Of a stretch of DNA of 64,000 bases, positions 25,889 to 34,554 are shown piece by piece. The translations under genes and the position numbers were made by a program. How positions within the stretch are numbered: position 1 is the first letter of the stretch; every line of letters starts with the position of its first letter. The notes under the pieces were generated by a model. It saw only the letters and a list, made by a program, of their open reading frames with translations, was not told the DNA's origin and searched no databases. Source of the stretch: Lentisphaera araneosa HTCC2155. GTDB lineage: Bacteria; Verrucomicrobiota; Lentisphaeria; Lentisphaerales; Lentisphaeraceae. The stretch spans positions 124,001-188,000 of the forward strand of contig NZ_ABCK01000008.1 of NCBI RefSeq assembly GCF_000170755.1, in the 5' to 3' direction.

Positions 25889-26716
25889 CTAAATATGCTT
25901 ATCGCAATAATCATCGCCATCATCGCCTACGCGGAAGATCATGTCGGGGTCTTCATTTTCGGTGATACCACAAGTACTGCACTTGTGAAAGGTAGCTCTG
26001 CCTTGGTTGGGGTCGAGTTGCTTTTGGAATTGTTTACTTCTCTTTTTTAAGCTCGCATCGCTGTAGAGGTAAGGCAAGACAAAAGCAGCGTAGTGAAGAA
26101 GAGGGATGAAATAAATAAGTGCAACAGCACGTGCGGCAAAGGGGCTTAGTTGAGGTGAATTAAGTGCTGAGAAAGCCATAAAGGCAACAAAAAAACCAGC
26201 AATGAAACCAAGATATTTAATTTTGACCGGAATGACAAACATAACCATAATCTCTACATCGGGGAACTTGGTAGCAAAAGCCATGAAGACACCTGCATAG
26301 AGTAAATCTTCAGGGAAAGGTACCGCTCTTGAGAAAAAGCGAATACCTGTAAAGATCGCTAGGTAGAGTAGGGCATAAAAGAGAATATAAAGATTATAAC
26401 GGAACTTGCCCCAAACTTGTTCGAGGCCTCGTCCTGCCATGAGGAAAATGGAGAGTGCAAAAAAGAGCCAAATAATGTTCCAGCCCTGCATAGTTTGAAC
26501 TGGCGGAGTACAGAGAGCTCCAATAAGGTCGCCGATAATATGAATATTAGCGACTTGAATACGCTCTAAAGTAGAAGCATAGGTGTTGGGGTTTCCTTGG
26601 AAAATAAGCTGAATCGAAGCAAAAACAATGACTTTAAGTATGAGGAGCTTCTTGGTGAGGTCGGGGATAGCTAAGTGACCAAACTTGTTTTCCAGCTTAT
26701 TGAGGAAAGTATTCAT
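25889..26716 (-). CDS. Rhomboid-like membrane protein with C-terminal zinc-binding motif
   Basis: Encodes 275 residues with about six membrane segments between residues 25 and 215. The segment GRGLEQVWGKFRYNLYILFY resembles the rhomboid L1/TM2 region, but no GxSG catalytic serine is present, so if related it is a pseudoprotease. The cytoplasmic tail has CSTCG and, about 20 residues later, YCDKH: a CxxC...CxxH zinc-binding pattern. Its start overlaps the panD stop (TAATG), which places it in the panD operon. Function unknown. Confidence 0.8.
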   Translation of the reverse strand: MNTFLNKLENKFGHLAIPDLTKKLLILKVIVFASIQLIFQGNPNTYASTLERIQVANIHIIGDLIGALCTPPVQTMQGWNIIWLFFALSIFLMAGRGLEQVWGKFRYNLYILFYALLYLAIFTGIRFFSRAVPFPEDLLYAGVFMAFATKFPDVEIMVMFVIPVKIKYLGFIAGFFVAFMAFSALNSPQLSPFAARAVALIYFIPLLHYAAFVLPYLYSDASLKKRSKQFQKQLDPNQGRATFHKCSTCGITENEDPDMIFRVGDDGDDYCDKHI

Positions 26717-27075
26717 TACTTAAGTAATTCGATCTCGTTAACTTCGTTGAGAACTGCAACAGTCGGTTTGTGGCCTTTTTTAATATCTTCAATATCGAAG
26801 TAAGCAAAGTTCATGATGATAATGCGGTCGCCAACAGCACCGAGACGGGCAGCTGAACCATTGAGTAAAAAGGAGCGTGAGCCACGTTCTGCCGGAATCA
26901 CATAAGTTTCGAGGCGTTCACCATTATTAAGGTTACTTACCAAGATTTTTTCGTAGGGAAGTAGTCCTACTTTATCCATCAGGTCCTGGTCGATTCCTAG
27001 GCTGCCCTCGTAGTTGAGGTCGGCCTGAGTCACAACGGCTTTATGGATTTTGCTTTTAAGCACTTCGAGTTTCAT
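26716..27075 (-). CDS. panD: Aspartate 1-decarboxylase proenzyme PanD
   Basis: Encodes 119 residues. PanD makes beta-alanine for pantothenate and CoA from aspartate. It self-cleaves between Gly24 and Ser25 (YEGSLGID) to form the pyruvoyl group. Other conserved parts: KIHKAVVTQADL at the N-terminus, LNNGERLETYVIPAERGS and LNGSAARLGAVGDRIIIM. Length is standard. No panB or panC is adjacent. It overlaps the rhomboid-like gene by one base. Confidence 0.97.
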   Translation of the reverse strand: MKLEVLKSKIHKAVVTQADLNYEGSLGIDQDLMDKVGLLPYEKILVSNLNNGERLETYVIPAERGSRSFLLNGSAARLGAVGDRIIIMNFAYFDIEDIKKGHKPTVAVLNEVNEIELLK

Positions 27076-27133
27076 AAAATTTCTCTATCTATTTAATTTT
27101 CGGGAAGATACACTCAAATGTGTTCTTGTAAAG

Positions 27134-28135
27134 TTAGCAGGGGAAACCCGCTGCTTTTCGTAAGCGTGTGATCGTAGACGAGGCAATATCGCGAGCTTTT
27201 TCACCACCTTCTTGAAGGATCTTGTCGAGAGTTTGGCGGTCTTCGATAAGGGCGTCATACTTTTCTCTCATGGGAGCAAATTTGCGTTCGACAGCTTCGT
27301 AGAGTTCCTGCTTGGCGTGACCCCAGCCTAAGCCGCCAGCACGGTAGCGTTCGGCGAGTGTATCTTGTTCGCCTTGGTCAGCAAAGAGTTTATAGAGCGA
27401 AAAGACATTGCATGTATCAGGATCTTTGGCTTCTTCAATTTCCTGAGAATTCGTGGTGATCTTCATGATCTGCTTACGCATTTTCTTAGGAGTCTGAAAG
27501 AGGGGGATCGTATTGTTGTAGCTTTTACTCATTTTACGACCATCGGTACCGATAATGATGTCACAACTCTCAGAGATAATAGCTTCTGGGATGACTAGGA
27601 TTTCTTCACCATAGTTGTGGTTGATGGATTGTGCGATATCCGCTGTAATCTCAACGTGTTGCTTTTGGTCGCGACCCACGGGAACAATATTGGTGTCGTA
27701 GAGTAGGATGTCCGCAGCCATTAACACGGGATAAGTGTAGAGACCCATGTTGACGCCCGAGTCAGTGTCTTTGCCAGCTGCTTGGTTATCTTGAACTTTA
27801 GCTTTGTAAGCGTGTGCTTTATTCATCATGCCTTTTGCGGTAAAAGCCATGAGGAAAGTAGCGAGCTCATGAGTTTGAGGAACATCAGATTGACGATAGA
27901 TCAAGGCATCATTGGGATCGAGGCCACATGCGAGCCAGGTAGCGGCAACTTCGTAGGTATGATCAAGCATCTCTTTAGGATCTTTTACCGTGTTGAGGGC
28001 GTGATAATCGGCAATGAAATAACGTGCTTGATACTTTTCCGTTAATTCCAATGCGGGGTTGATAGCGCCGAAGAAATTCCCAAAGTGAGGAGTTCCAGTC
28101 GGTTTGATACCTGTAAGTGAGATTTTTTTGTCCAC
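27134..28135 (-). CDS. trpS: Tryptophan--tRNA ligase TrpS
   Basis: Encodes 333 residues, a class I aminoacyl-tRNA synthetase charging tRNA-Trp. The ATP site motifs are PTGTPHFGN (HIGH equivalent, about residue 12) and KMSKSYNN (about residue 202). LYTYPVLMAADILLYD and VPVGRDQKQHVEIT are the characteristic TrpRS segments. Length is standard. It lies 58 bases upstream of panD on the same strand and may be cotranscribed. Confidence 0.97.
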   Translation of the reverse strand: MDKKISLTGIKPTGTPHFGNFFGAINPALELTEKYQARYFIADYHALNTVKDPKEMLDHTYEVAATWLACGLDPNDALIYRQSDVPQTHELATFLMAFTAKGMMNKAHAYKAKVQDNQAAGKDTDSGVNMGLYTYPVLMAADILLYDTNIVPVGRDQKQHVEITADIAQSINHNYGEEILVIPEAIISESCDIIIGTDGRKMSKSYNNTIPLFQTPKKMRKQIMKITTNSQEIEEAKDPDTCNVFSLYKLFADQGEQDTLAERYRAGGLGWGHAKQELYEAVERKFAPMREKYDALIEDRQTLDKILQEGGEKARDIASSTITRLRKAAGFPC

Positions 28136-28216
28136 GAATTTACCTTAGAGCTAAGTTTTGATCAGCCCTTTATTAGTCCAAAACTAGCTCTTTTCAAGCT
28201 TAGCTCAGCGATTTAC

Positions 28217-28699
28217 TTAGCTCTCTTTACTTTTTATCATGGCGTCAACTTTGTTCTGAAGCATGCGACGTTCACGTCGTTGCTCAGCAAGCTGAAAACG
28301 TTCTTTTTCTTTTGCCGTTTCTGGGACAAACTTGGGGACTTCAACAGCTTTGCTGCTTTCGTCAACCGCAACCATGGTGAAGTAGCAGGTATTGGTATGA
28401 CGAATGCTCTGTAAGTGGAGGTCTTCTGCAATGACTTTGACGCCAACTTCCATTGATGTACGTCCAGTGAAGTTCACTGAGGCCATGAAGGTGAGCAATT
28501 CACCAATTTTTATGGATTGTTTGAAGGTCACTTGGTCAACAGAGAGAGTGACGGCATATTTGCCACAATAGCGTGTCGCACATGTGTAGGCAACGCGGTC
28601 AAGGAGTTTGAGAAGGTCACCACCGTGCATGTTGCCATTAAAGTTGGCCATTTCGGGTGTAACGAGTACTGACATCTCTGTTTGAGATTTTTTTAACAT
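28217..28699 (-). CDS. Acyl-CoA thioesterase, hotdog fold (YciA/BFIT type)
   Basis: Encodes 160 residues from the ATG at 28699, preceded by AGGTG at a good distance; an in-frame ATG 15 bases upstream is less likely. The hotdog helix motif NFNGNMHGGDLLKLLDRVAYTCATRYC contains the catalytic-region Asn/His/Gly and Asp. The strand FKQSIKIGELLTFMASVNFTGRTSMEVGV is typical of acyl-CoA hydrolases. A charged helical tail (KEKERFQLAEQRRERR) follows. Cytoplasmic, hydrolysing acyl-CoA to free acid. The 259 bases upstream are AT-rich and hold the divergent promoters shared with the ThuA gene. Confidence 0.92.
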   Translation of the reverse strand: MLKKSQTEMSVLVTPEMANFNGNMHGGDLLKLLDRVAYTCATRYCGKYAVTLSVDQVTFKQSIKIGELLTFMASVNFTGRTSMEVGVKVIAEDLHLQSIRHTNTCYFTMVAVDESSKAVEVPKFVPETAKEKERFQLAEQRRERRMLQNKVDAMIKSKES

Positions 28700-28958
28700 G
28701 ATATTCACCTGCAATTGTAAAATAGTTTTCCAATAATGTTATCATAAAATTATTTTTCAAACAAAAATGTAAAAAATAATAAAATAAATTACATAATTGT
28801 ATCTTCAGCGATGCTGTTATTTTGATAAATAAAGATTTCTTTCTTTTAAAGGCTTAGGAGCTGTTAAGAAAAGCTATTTCCTATTTATTATAGAGTTAAG
28901 ACTTTATCCGTCATGCGAAGCTTGGCGATGGGCTTAAAATAACAAATAAGGAATAAAT

Positions 28959-29753
28959 ATGAAAAAAGTAACAACAATGTTTCTCGTGTTCTTTGCGGCT
29001 TTCGCAAGTTTTGCAGCTGAAGTAAAACCGATCAAAGTTCTAATGATCACTGGTGGTGGTTGGCACGATTATAAAACTCAGGCACCACTTCTCAAGAAAA
29101 CGATTGAAAGTCAAGTAAATGCCGAAGTGACAATTAAGTGGACTTCCACAGATGAGCACCCCGTTAAACCATCAGAGAATAAATTGCCAGAAGTTTTTAA
29201 AGGTGATTTTTGTAAAGGCTATGATGTTGTTTTTCACAATCACTGTCAGGTAAAGTTTGAAGATGATGATGCGATTGATAAGGTGATTGATAATCACGTA
29301 AAAAATAAAGTAGGCGTGATTATGACTCATGGCTCATTCCACACTTGGTTTAGAACTAAACGTGAAGCATGGGATCGCCTCTGTGGTGTGAATAGTATTC
29401 GTCATTATCACAAATCAGCCATTAAAGTTGAAGTTACAGATAAAACTCATCCCGTAATGAAAGCTCTTGGAGTTGATGGTTGGGAAACGAAAGAAGGTGA
29501 ACTTTATCAGACAAAGCTAAATCCTACAACAAAATCATTGGCGAAAGGTACCACTCTCAAGGGCAAGGCTTTTACTGAAGATTGCATTTTTTCTCATACA
29601 GAAGAAGGTTTAAAAATGTTTGGGACGACACTTGGTCATCATAACTCTACAATGGAACAAGCTATCTATCAAAAAATGATGGCTTATGCAGTTCTTTGGA
29701 GTGCGGGTAAACTCGATAAAGATGGTAAAGCAGCTGTGGGTTACCTCAAATAG
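28959..29753 (+). CDS. Secreted ThuA domain protein
   Basis: Encodes 264 residues. The signal peptide (1-20, ending FAAFASFAAE) directs export. The rest is one ThuA-like domain, a class I glutamine-amidotransferase-like fold: LMITGGGWHDY near residue 28, CKGYDVVFHNHCQ, GVIMTHGSFHTWF, and a late TTLGHHNSTMEQ. ThuA proteins are associated with sugar use and are very common in PVC genomes; enzymatic activity is not established. RBS AAGGAATAAAT before the ATG. Followed directly by a terminator. Confidence 0.92.
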   Translation: MKKVTTMFLVFFAAFASFAAEVKPIKVLMITGGGWHDYKTQAPLLKKTIESQVNAEVTIKWTSTDEHPVKPSENKLPEVFKGDFCKGYDVVFHNHCQVKFEDDDAIDKVIDNHVKNKVGVIMTHGSFHTWFRTKREAWDRLCGVNSIRHYHKSAIKVEVTDKTHPVMKALGVDGWETKEGELYQTKLNPTTKSLAKGTTLKGKAFTEDCIFSHTEEGLKMFGTTLGHHNSTMEQAIYQKMMAYAVLWSAGKLDKDGKAAVGYLK

Positions 29754-29785
29754 ATTTAAGCTCTAAGTCGTATTGATTTTAATTT

Positions 29786-29815
29786 ATAGGCAGCATTCGC
29801 TGCCTATTTTTTTTG
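29786..29815. terminator. Intrinsic terminator between ThuA and rlmN
   Basis: A 9-bp perfect stem, ATAGGCAGC, loop ATTC, GCTGCCTAT, is followed by a run of eight T. It lies 32 bases after the ThuA stop. Its right edge overlaps the stop of the convergent rlmN gene, so it clearly serves the plus strand and may partly serve the minus strand. Confidence 0.9.
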
Positions 29816-30835
29816 GTTTTTTGCGGCGAGTTGGCCGCAGGCTGCATCGATGTCACGACCGAGTGAATGACGACGAGTAACTTGGAAATCGCTTTCCTGT
29901 AAAACGTCTTGGAAGGCAGACATTTTTTCTTCACTGGAACACTTCCAATTGCCCATGCCCATAGAGTCATTGTAGGGGATGAGGTTGATGATGCAGTTGA
30001 TACCTTTTAAAAATGCAGCGAGTTCCTGAGCTTGTTCAGGACTGTCGTTGAGGTCTTTAATCAGCAGGTACTGAATCATAAGGTCTCCCGAAGCCAGTTC
30101 TTGTGCAGAGAGTAGGGTCTCTTTGATTGTCTCCATGGGGAAAGTCTTATTGATGGGCATCAGGATGTCGCGCACCTGATCATTCGAAGCGTGCAGCGAG
30201 AGCGCTAAATTCACTTCTGGAAAACTATGGCGTAGCTTAGTTATATTATCCGTTATGCCAATAGTCGAAACAGTCACTCGTTTTGAGCTTAATCCCATAT
30301 ACGCTGAAGAAAGCATGATTTCGAGAGATTTTAAAACGTTGTCGGTATTGCGAAGGGGTTCGCCCATGCCCATAAAGACAATGTTGCGAACTTTGCGATC
30401 TTCTTTACGAAGAATTTCTCCAGCTAAGATGACCTGACCAATGATCTCGGCTAAAGTGAGGTTTCGTTTGAAGCCTAAAGTCGCTGTTGAGCAGAAAGTG
30501 CATTTTTCTGTGCATCCAGCTTGGGAAGAGATGCAGAGTGAGGTGCGTCCCGTGCCGATGCGAAGAATCACGGTCTCTATATTGAGGCCGTCTTCAGTTT
30601 GTACGAGCAGCTTACTTGCACCATCAATTTTTGAATCTTGGCGAGAGATGATTTTAAGTTGGGGGATTTCAAAATGATCTCGGACGAGTTCGACAAATTT
30701 AGGATTGTCGAAGGCTGAGTCTAGGTCGAGAAACTCTCTAAAGAATAGGCGACGAAAACTACGGCGTTTACGTTCGGGAAATTGCTGTTTATTGAAAAAG
30801 CTCTCGAGCTCTTGATGGTCGTAGAGGCTAGGCAT
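29804..30835 (-). CDS. rlmN: Dual-specificity 23S rRNA/tRNA adenine C2-methyltransferase RlmN
   Basis: Encodes about 343 residues from ATG 30835 (a GTG at 30853 is also possible; neither has a strong RBS). RlmN is a radical-SAM enzyme methylating C2 of A2503 in 23S rRNA and A37 in tRNAs. The cluster motif CTEKCTFCSTATLGF gives CX3CX2C. The GMGEPL segment binds SAM; the second catalytic cysteine is in the C-terminal ACGQLA. An IQYLLIKDLNDS stretch is also typical. Its start overlaps the end of sixA, so it is translationally linked to it. Confidence 0.96.
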   Translation of the reverse strand: MPSLYDHQELESFFNKQQFPERKRRSFRRLFFREFLDLDSAFDNPKFVELVRDHFEIPQLKIISRQDSKIDGASKLLVQTEDGLNIETVILRIGTGRTSLCISSQAGCTEKCTFCSTATLGFKRNLTLAEIIGQVILAGEILRKEDRKVRNIVFMGMGEPLRNTDNVLKSLEIMLSSAYMGLSSKRVTVSTIGITDNITKLRHSFPEVNLALSLHASNDQVRDILMPINKTFPMETIKETLLSAQELASGDLMIQYLLIKDLNDSPEQAQELAAFLKGINCIINLIPYNDSMGMGNWKCSSEEKMSAFQDVLQESDFQVTRRHSLGRDIDAACGQLAAKNQKK

Positions 30836-31292
30836 AGCTGATGACGGTGGCACAAGTTGGGTGGATATCTTCCCATTTTTCTATGTTGAGACTCATATAG
30901 CACCAGTCAGCGGGGCTAAAGCCTAAGTAGTCATGGGCTTGGTTGAGCTCTTCGGCTAAAAAGCTAACGCCGGGGTTATGCGCTACAATGATGGCGCGTT
31001 GAACACCTTCGGGTATTTCGCTCAAAGCCTCAAGTAAACTGTTTAAGCTGCCATTGTAGATGGATCTAGGTTGCACGATAGGGCAGTTGGGCCAGTTTTG
31101 GCTCGCTAAGTCGTAGGTTTCAATGGTGCGTGCAGCAGGGCTCACTAGGGCATAATCGGGAAAAATGTTTTTCTCTTCAAAAACTTTGCCAACTTGCAAA
31201 GCTTCTTCTCGTCCTTTACCCCGTAAAGGACGATCAAAATCAGTCAGGGCCTCGCCTGCGTGGGCGTGGCGCAGTATGATCAGTTCAAGCAT
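30828..31292 (-). CDS. sixA: SixA-type histidine phosphatase
   Basis: Encodes 154 residues. The phosphohistidine phosphatase motif is LRHAHAGEA near residue 8, with the second catalytic histidine in IVAHNPGVS and the conserved DFDRPLRGKGREEA loop specific to SixA-like proteins. SixA in E. coli dephosphorylates phosphohistidine in PTS/HPt proteins; an HPr gene lies about 9 kb away, so a link is possible but unproven. The gene is 2 bases downstream of the membrane protein gene and overlaps rlmN. Confidence 0.9.
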   Translation of the reverse strand: MLELIILRHAHAGEALTDFDRPLRGKGREEALQVGKVFEEKNIFPDYALVSPAARTIETYDLASQNWPNCPIVQPRSIYNGSLNSLLEALSEIPEGVQRAIIVAHNPGVSFLAEELNQAHDYLGFSPADWCYMSLNIEKWEDIHPTCATVISYA

Positions 31293-31294
31293 TC

Positions 31295-32158
31295 TTAGAA
31301 GGGTTGAAAGCCTTGGTTGCGGCCACGGCGCATTTTTTGCTTCTGTGGTTTAGCTTGAGGAGGAGTTTCTAAATGGAGTGAGTACCAACGCTCAGAATAA
31401 GCTTTATTAGAAAATTTTGATGCTTGGTTATTGCGAAGGACATCGAGGTTGCTTTTGATCACTTCGTCAGCGCATTTGTCGAGGCCTTTTGTGAGGAGCT
31501 CGAGTGCCATTTTACTTTGGTCGGCTTTAGATAGCATCCAGCCGTAAGTATTGTACAGGAAGGCACCTGTAGTACCTTTGGCACGAGAAGTGCCTTTTTT
31601 GAATAACTTTGCAATTTGAGAGCCTTCAATTTCTTTAGGGCTCGACTTCTTGTTGAAAGGTGTGCGCATCCACTCACGAGCCATTCTCATAGCCACAAGT
31701 TGTGGATCGAAAAGCAGCAGGTCATTTTCGAGTTTATCAGCTTTATCAAATTGTTTGAGGCTGAAGTAGAGCTGGTACTTGAAAGTGCTGACTTGTTTTC
31801 TAGCAAGGATACTCCAAGAGAAAAGTTCTTCGGCGGGGTCGAGCATTTTAATAGCTTCTTCAATGCCTTCTTTTTGCATTGCTTCAAGTGTCTTTTGAGC
31901 CGCCGCTTGATTGAGTCCGGGCTTGTTTTGCATGCCGTTCATTTTCTTGCGAACTTTGTCTTGCGTTGACTGAATGTGGTCTTGCGTTGCATTGACAATT
32001 AAAGTGAGCTTTGAATTGATTTTGCGGTTGACGATAAAGTAAGCTGCAAGAGCCGTGATTACACTAGCAAGACTAATGCCCCAAGATGCATCGGGTAAAA
32101 GGCTGTAGGCAACGCCACCGATTGCGCCTGCAATTAGAGCAATGACAAATGATTTCAT
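31295..32158 (-). CDS. Membrane-anchored helical protein of unknown function
   Basis: Encodes 287 residues. Two N-terminal membrane segments (about 4-22 and 27-45) form a hairpin, followed by a helical region with coiled-coil potential (about 55-115) and a TPR-like C-terminal half (FLYNTYGWMLSKADQSKMALELL). The tail is basic (KQKMRRGRNQGFQPF). No recognised family. It is the first gene of the operon with sixA and rlmN, 2 bases before sixA. Confidence 0.8.
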   Translation of the reverse strand: MKSFVIALIAGAIGGVAYSLLPDASWGISLASVITALAAYFIVNRKINSKLTLIVNATQDHIQSTQDKVRKKMNGMQNKPGLNQAAAQKTLEAMQKEGIEEAIKMLDPAEELFSWSILARKQVSTFKYQLYFSLKQFDKADKLENDLLLFDPQLVAMRMAREWMRTPFNKKSSPKEIEGSQIAKLFKKGTSRAKGTTGAFLYNTYGWMLSKADQSKMALELLTKGLDKCADEVIKSNLDVLRNNQASKFSNKAYSERWYSLHLETPPQAKPQKQKMRRGRNQGFQPF

Positions 32159-32288
32159 GTGAGTCCTTAAAATTTGATAAAAAGTAAAAATGTTTTTGGA
32201 AAGTAACTCATAAATTAAATGCGTAAAGACGAACTTAAAACTCTTGTGGGCATCTTCTGTCTGTCACCTTTAGAGTCAAGGCTTAACT

Positions 32289-32316
32289 TTGAATAATTCG
32301 CTTCAGTGCTTATACT
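32289..32316 (+). promoter_or_regulatory. Predicted sigma70-type promoter of the cobA-aat unit
   Basis: TTGAAT at 32289-32294 and TATACT at 32311-32316 are separated by 16 bases, about 30 bases before the ATG at 32346. Both hexamers are close to the consensus. It sits in the 187-base divergent spacer, for the rest of which I see no other element. Confidence 0.45.
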
Positions 32317-32345
32317 CAATGGATTATTAATATGAAGAGATTTTT

Positions 32346-33728
32346 ATGAACTACGCAGGCAACTTTTTTTGCATGAATTTGGCTAAGGACTTGGTAGCGA
32401 AATTTGCTGAGCTTATGCCAAAAGCAGAGTTTGTCCTACAAGAAAATACTGAACCTAAAGATTATCATACTACCCTAAGTGATTTGAACGCGGGACGCAT
32501 TGATTTTTTTGTTTGGCCTAAAGAAGATTTTCCTGGTTCGGTAGAGGCGACTTATGACTATTTCATTCACGAAGAAGCCACAGTGGTTTTCATGAAGGGA
32601 AATCAAGGCTTTGTCAATTTACGAAAAGCTTTCTCTTTTCCCGTTAGTTTCGTTGGTGCGGGTCCTGGTGAGCCGGAATGGATTACTGTGGAAGGCTTGA
32701 ATTACCTAAAAAATTGTGATGTCTGTTTCTACGATGCCTTAGTAAATCCTCAAATTCTCAATCACATTGGTCCTGAAACTGAAAGAAAGTATGTTGGTAA
32801 GCGCGGTGATTCAACCTCCTTTGATCAAGGTAAAATTAATGAATTAATTTTCAATGCCGTTCGCGATGGTCACAAAGTTTTGCGCTTGAAGGGCGGAGAT
32901 GCAGGTATCTTGGGTCGAATTCAAGATGAAGTTGACTTCCTCCAAGAATACGAATTGTCTTGGTCAATTAGCCCAGGAATTACGGCAGCACAGGCTTTGG
33001 CTCCTTGTACAGGAACTTATTTAACTTCACGAGGTGTGAGCGATCGAGTGATTTTGACCACCGCGCGTCAGGCGGGTGGAGGCCTCAATCAGCTTATGCA
33101 TTTTGATCGCGCGACTTTAGTGATTTACATGGGGATTTTATCCATTAAAAAAATCTGTTCACAATTACTCGAAGCAGGCTATCCCGAAGATTTGCCCGCC
33201 ATGCTCGCGATGAACTTGGGCCGTAGTGATTGTCAAGAGTTACGCGGTCAGCTCAACACAATTGCGGAGCTCGCAGAAGAAAATAATTTACGCCCTCCAG
33301 GTCTTGTGGTGTTTGGTGATACAGCAGGAATAAAAAGCTTCCCGACTTATTCCCCTCTCTTGGGGCGTCGCGTTATTGTTTGTGGTGGTAGCGAGAGTGC
33401 ATGGCAGCAAGAAGAAAAATTCTTGCGCTATGCTGGAGCCAAGCCCGTTTATATTCCCAATCTAGATCTTTATCAAGATAGTGATTTGCGTTTCCCAGAA
33501 TACGATGATGTGATCTTTTTAGATGCACGTGCGGTTTATGCTTTTCAGGGTATGTATAAAGAGCTTCATGATGAAGTGACTTACCTCTGCTTAAATGAGG
33601 AGGTCTCGGTGAGTTTTGAATGTCTTTATGGTCAGCAGGCACAAGTGACAGAAAACTCGAGTCTTGTGGGTGAGAGCTTGCGTCAGTATTTATCTCGGAA
33701 GTACTTGGATGCTCTTTCTCCTCAATGA
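32346..33728 (+). CDS. cobA: Uroporphyrinogen-III C-methyltransferase fused to HemC-like and HemD-like remnants
   Basis: Encodes 460 residues. The middle (about 95-335) is a SUMT/CobA domain: VGAGPGEPEWITVEGL, FYDALVNPQIL, VLRLKGGDAGILGR and SPGITAAQALA, which methylates uroporphyrinogen III to precorrin-2 for siroheme or B12. The first 90 residues resemble a shortened hydroxymethylbilane synthase domain (LNAGRIDFFVWPKEDFP compares with the HemC G-xIDIAVHS-KDVP region) but lack its catalytic motifs. The C-terminal 120 residues (GRRVIVCGGSESAWQQEEK onwards) look like half of a HemD-type uroporphyrinogen-III synthase. The end assignments are inference. It overlaps aat by 20 bases. Confidence 0.85.
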   Translation: MNYAGNFFCMNLAKDLVAKFAELMPKAEFVLQENTEPKDYHTTLSDLNAGRIDFFVWPKEDFPGSVEATYDYFIHEEATVVFMKGNQGFVNLRKAFSFPVSFVGAGPGEPEWITVEGLNYLKNCDVCFYDALVNPQILNHIGPETERKYVGKRGDSTSFDQGKINELIFNAVRDGHKVLRLKGGDAGILGRIQDEVDFLQEYELSWSISPGITAAQALAPCTGTYLTSRGVSDRVILTTARQAGGGLNQLMHFDRATLVIYMGILSIKKICSQLLEAGYPEDLPAMLAMNLGRSDCQELRGQLNTIAELAEENNLRPPGLVVFGDTAGIKSFPTYSPLLGRRVIVCGGSESAWQQEEKFLRYAGAKPVYIPNLDLYQDSDLRFPEYDDVIFLDARAVYAFQGMYKELHDEVTYLCLNEEVSVSFECLYGQQAQVTENSSLVGESLRQYLSRKYLDALSPQ

Positions 33729-34392
33729 AGAACTCAGTTTTCCTCCCGTAGATTACGCGGATGAAAATGGGCTGTTGGCTGTGGGCGGAGATTTAGACCC
33801 CCAACGGCTCATTCTTGCTTATCAGTCTGGAATATTCCCTTGGCACGACGAGCCACCCATGTGGTACAGCCCCGATCCTCGCATGGTTTTGGATTTGGAG
33901 AATTACAGACCTTCAAAATCTTTATTACGCCGTATTAAAAAGGGTGAGTTTGAAGTGAAGTACGACTCTGCTTTCGGTGGAGTGATTCGATGCTGTGCAG
34001 CTTTGCGTGATGATACCTGGATTTCGGAAGATTTTATTGAGTCCTATACCAAGCTCCATGAGATGGGGCTTGCTCATAGTATAGAAACTTATCAAGATGG
34101 GCAGTTAGTCGGTGGCCTCTACGGCTTATCAATTGGACAAGCTTTTTTTGGGGAATCCATGTTTCACACTGTGACGGATGCCTCGAAAGTTGCCTTTCAC
34201 TACCTTGTGCGACAATCGCAAAAATGGGCTTTCGATTTGCTGGATTGCCAAATCAATAATGATCATTTATTGAGTCTTGGGGGAAAAGATATCCCACGTG
34301 ATGATTATATGGATCTGCTCAAAGAGGCTTTGAGTAAGCCTAAAAAAAATGAATCCTGGAAAAAGTACTCTCCCCAGGATATCTATCTTTGA
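33709..34392 (+). CDS. aat: Leucyl/phenylalanyl-tRNA--protein transferase
   Basis: Encodes 227 residues from the ATG at 33709 inside the end of cobA; an upstream in-frame start would add 15 atypical residues. Aat attaches Leu or Phe to proteins with N-terminal Arg/Lys, marking them for ClpS/ClpAP degradation (N-end rule). Signatures: FPPVDYADENGLLAVGGDL, YQSGIFPWHDEPPMWYSPDPR, and YGLSIGQAFFGESMFH. Complete and of normal length. Convergent with lpdA. Confidence 0.96.
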   Translation: MLFLLNEELSFPPVDYADENGLLAVGGDLDPQRLILAYQSGIFPWHDEPPMWYSPDPRMVLDLENYRPSKSLLRRIKKGEFEVKYDSAFGGVIRCCAALRDDTWISEDFIESYTKLHEMGLAHSIETYQDGQLVGGLYGLSIGQAFFGESMFHTVTDASKVAFHYLVRQSQKWAFDLLDCQINNDHLLSLGGKDIPRDDYMDLLKEALSKPKKNESWKKYSPQDIYL

Positions 34393-34512
34393 GCTCTAAT
34401 AAAAAAGGACTAAAAATCAAAGGTTCCTGATCTTTAGCCCATACCTAAACAAACGCGATCAATGGAGTTCGCATATGAGATTCTATAATAAAGGCTCTTA
34501 GTGTTATGACAA

Positions 34513-34543
34513 GTTAAACTTGATAAATTTAATCAAGTTTAAC
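34513..34543. repeat. Perfect 12-bp inverted repeat between aat and lpdA
   Basis: GTTAAACTTGAT, 7-base AT loop, ATCAAGTTTAAC. It lies 11 bases beyond the lpdA stop in the 162-base convergent spacer. There is no T-run on either side, so it is a weak candidate for a factor-independent terminator; RNA 3'-end protection is an alternative. Confidence 0.6.
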
Positions 34544-34554
34544 AAACACTTAAC

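Noticed and set aside
28700-28958. Riboswitch or small RNA in the AT-rich spacer before the ThuA gene
   Set aside because: No conserved aptamer-like structure or terminator/antiterminator pair could be recognised; it reads as ordinary divergent promoter DNA.
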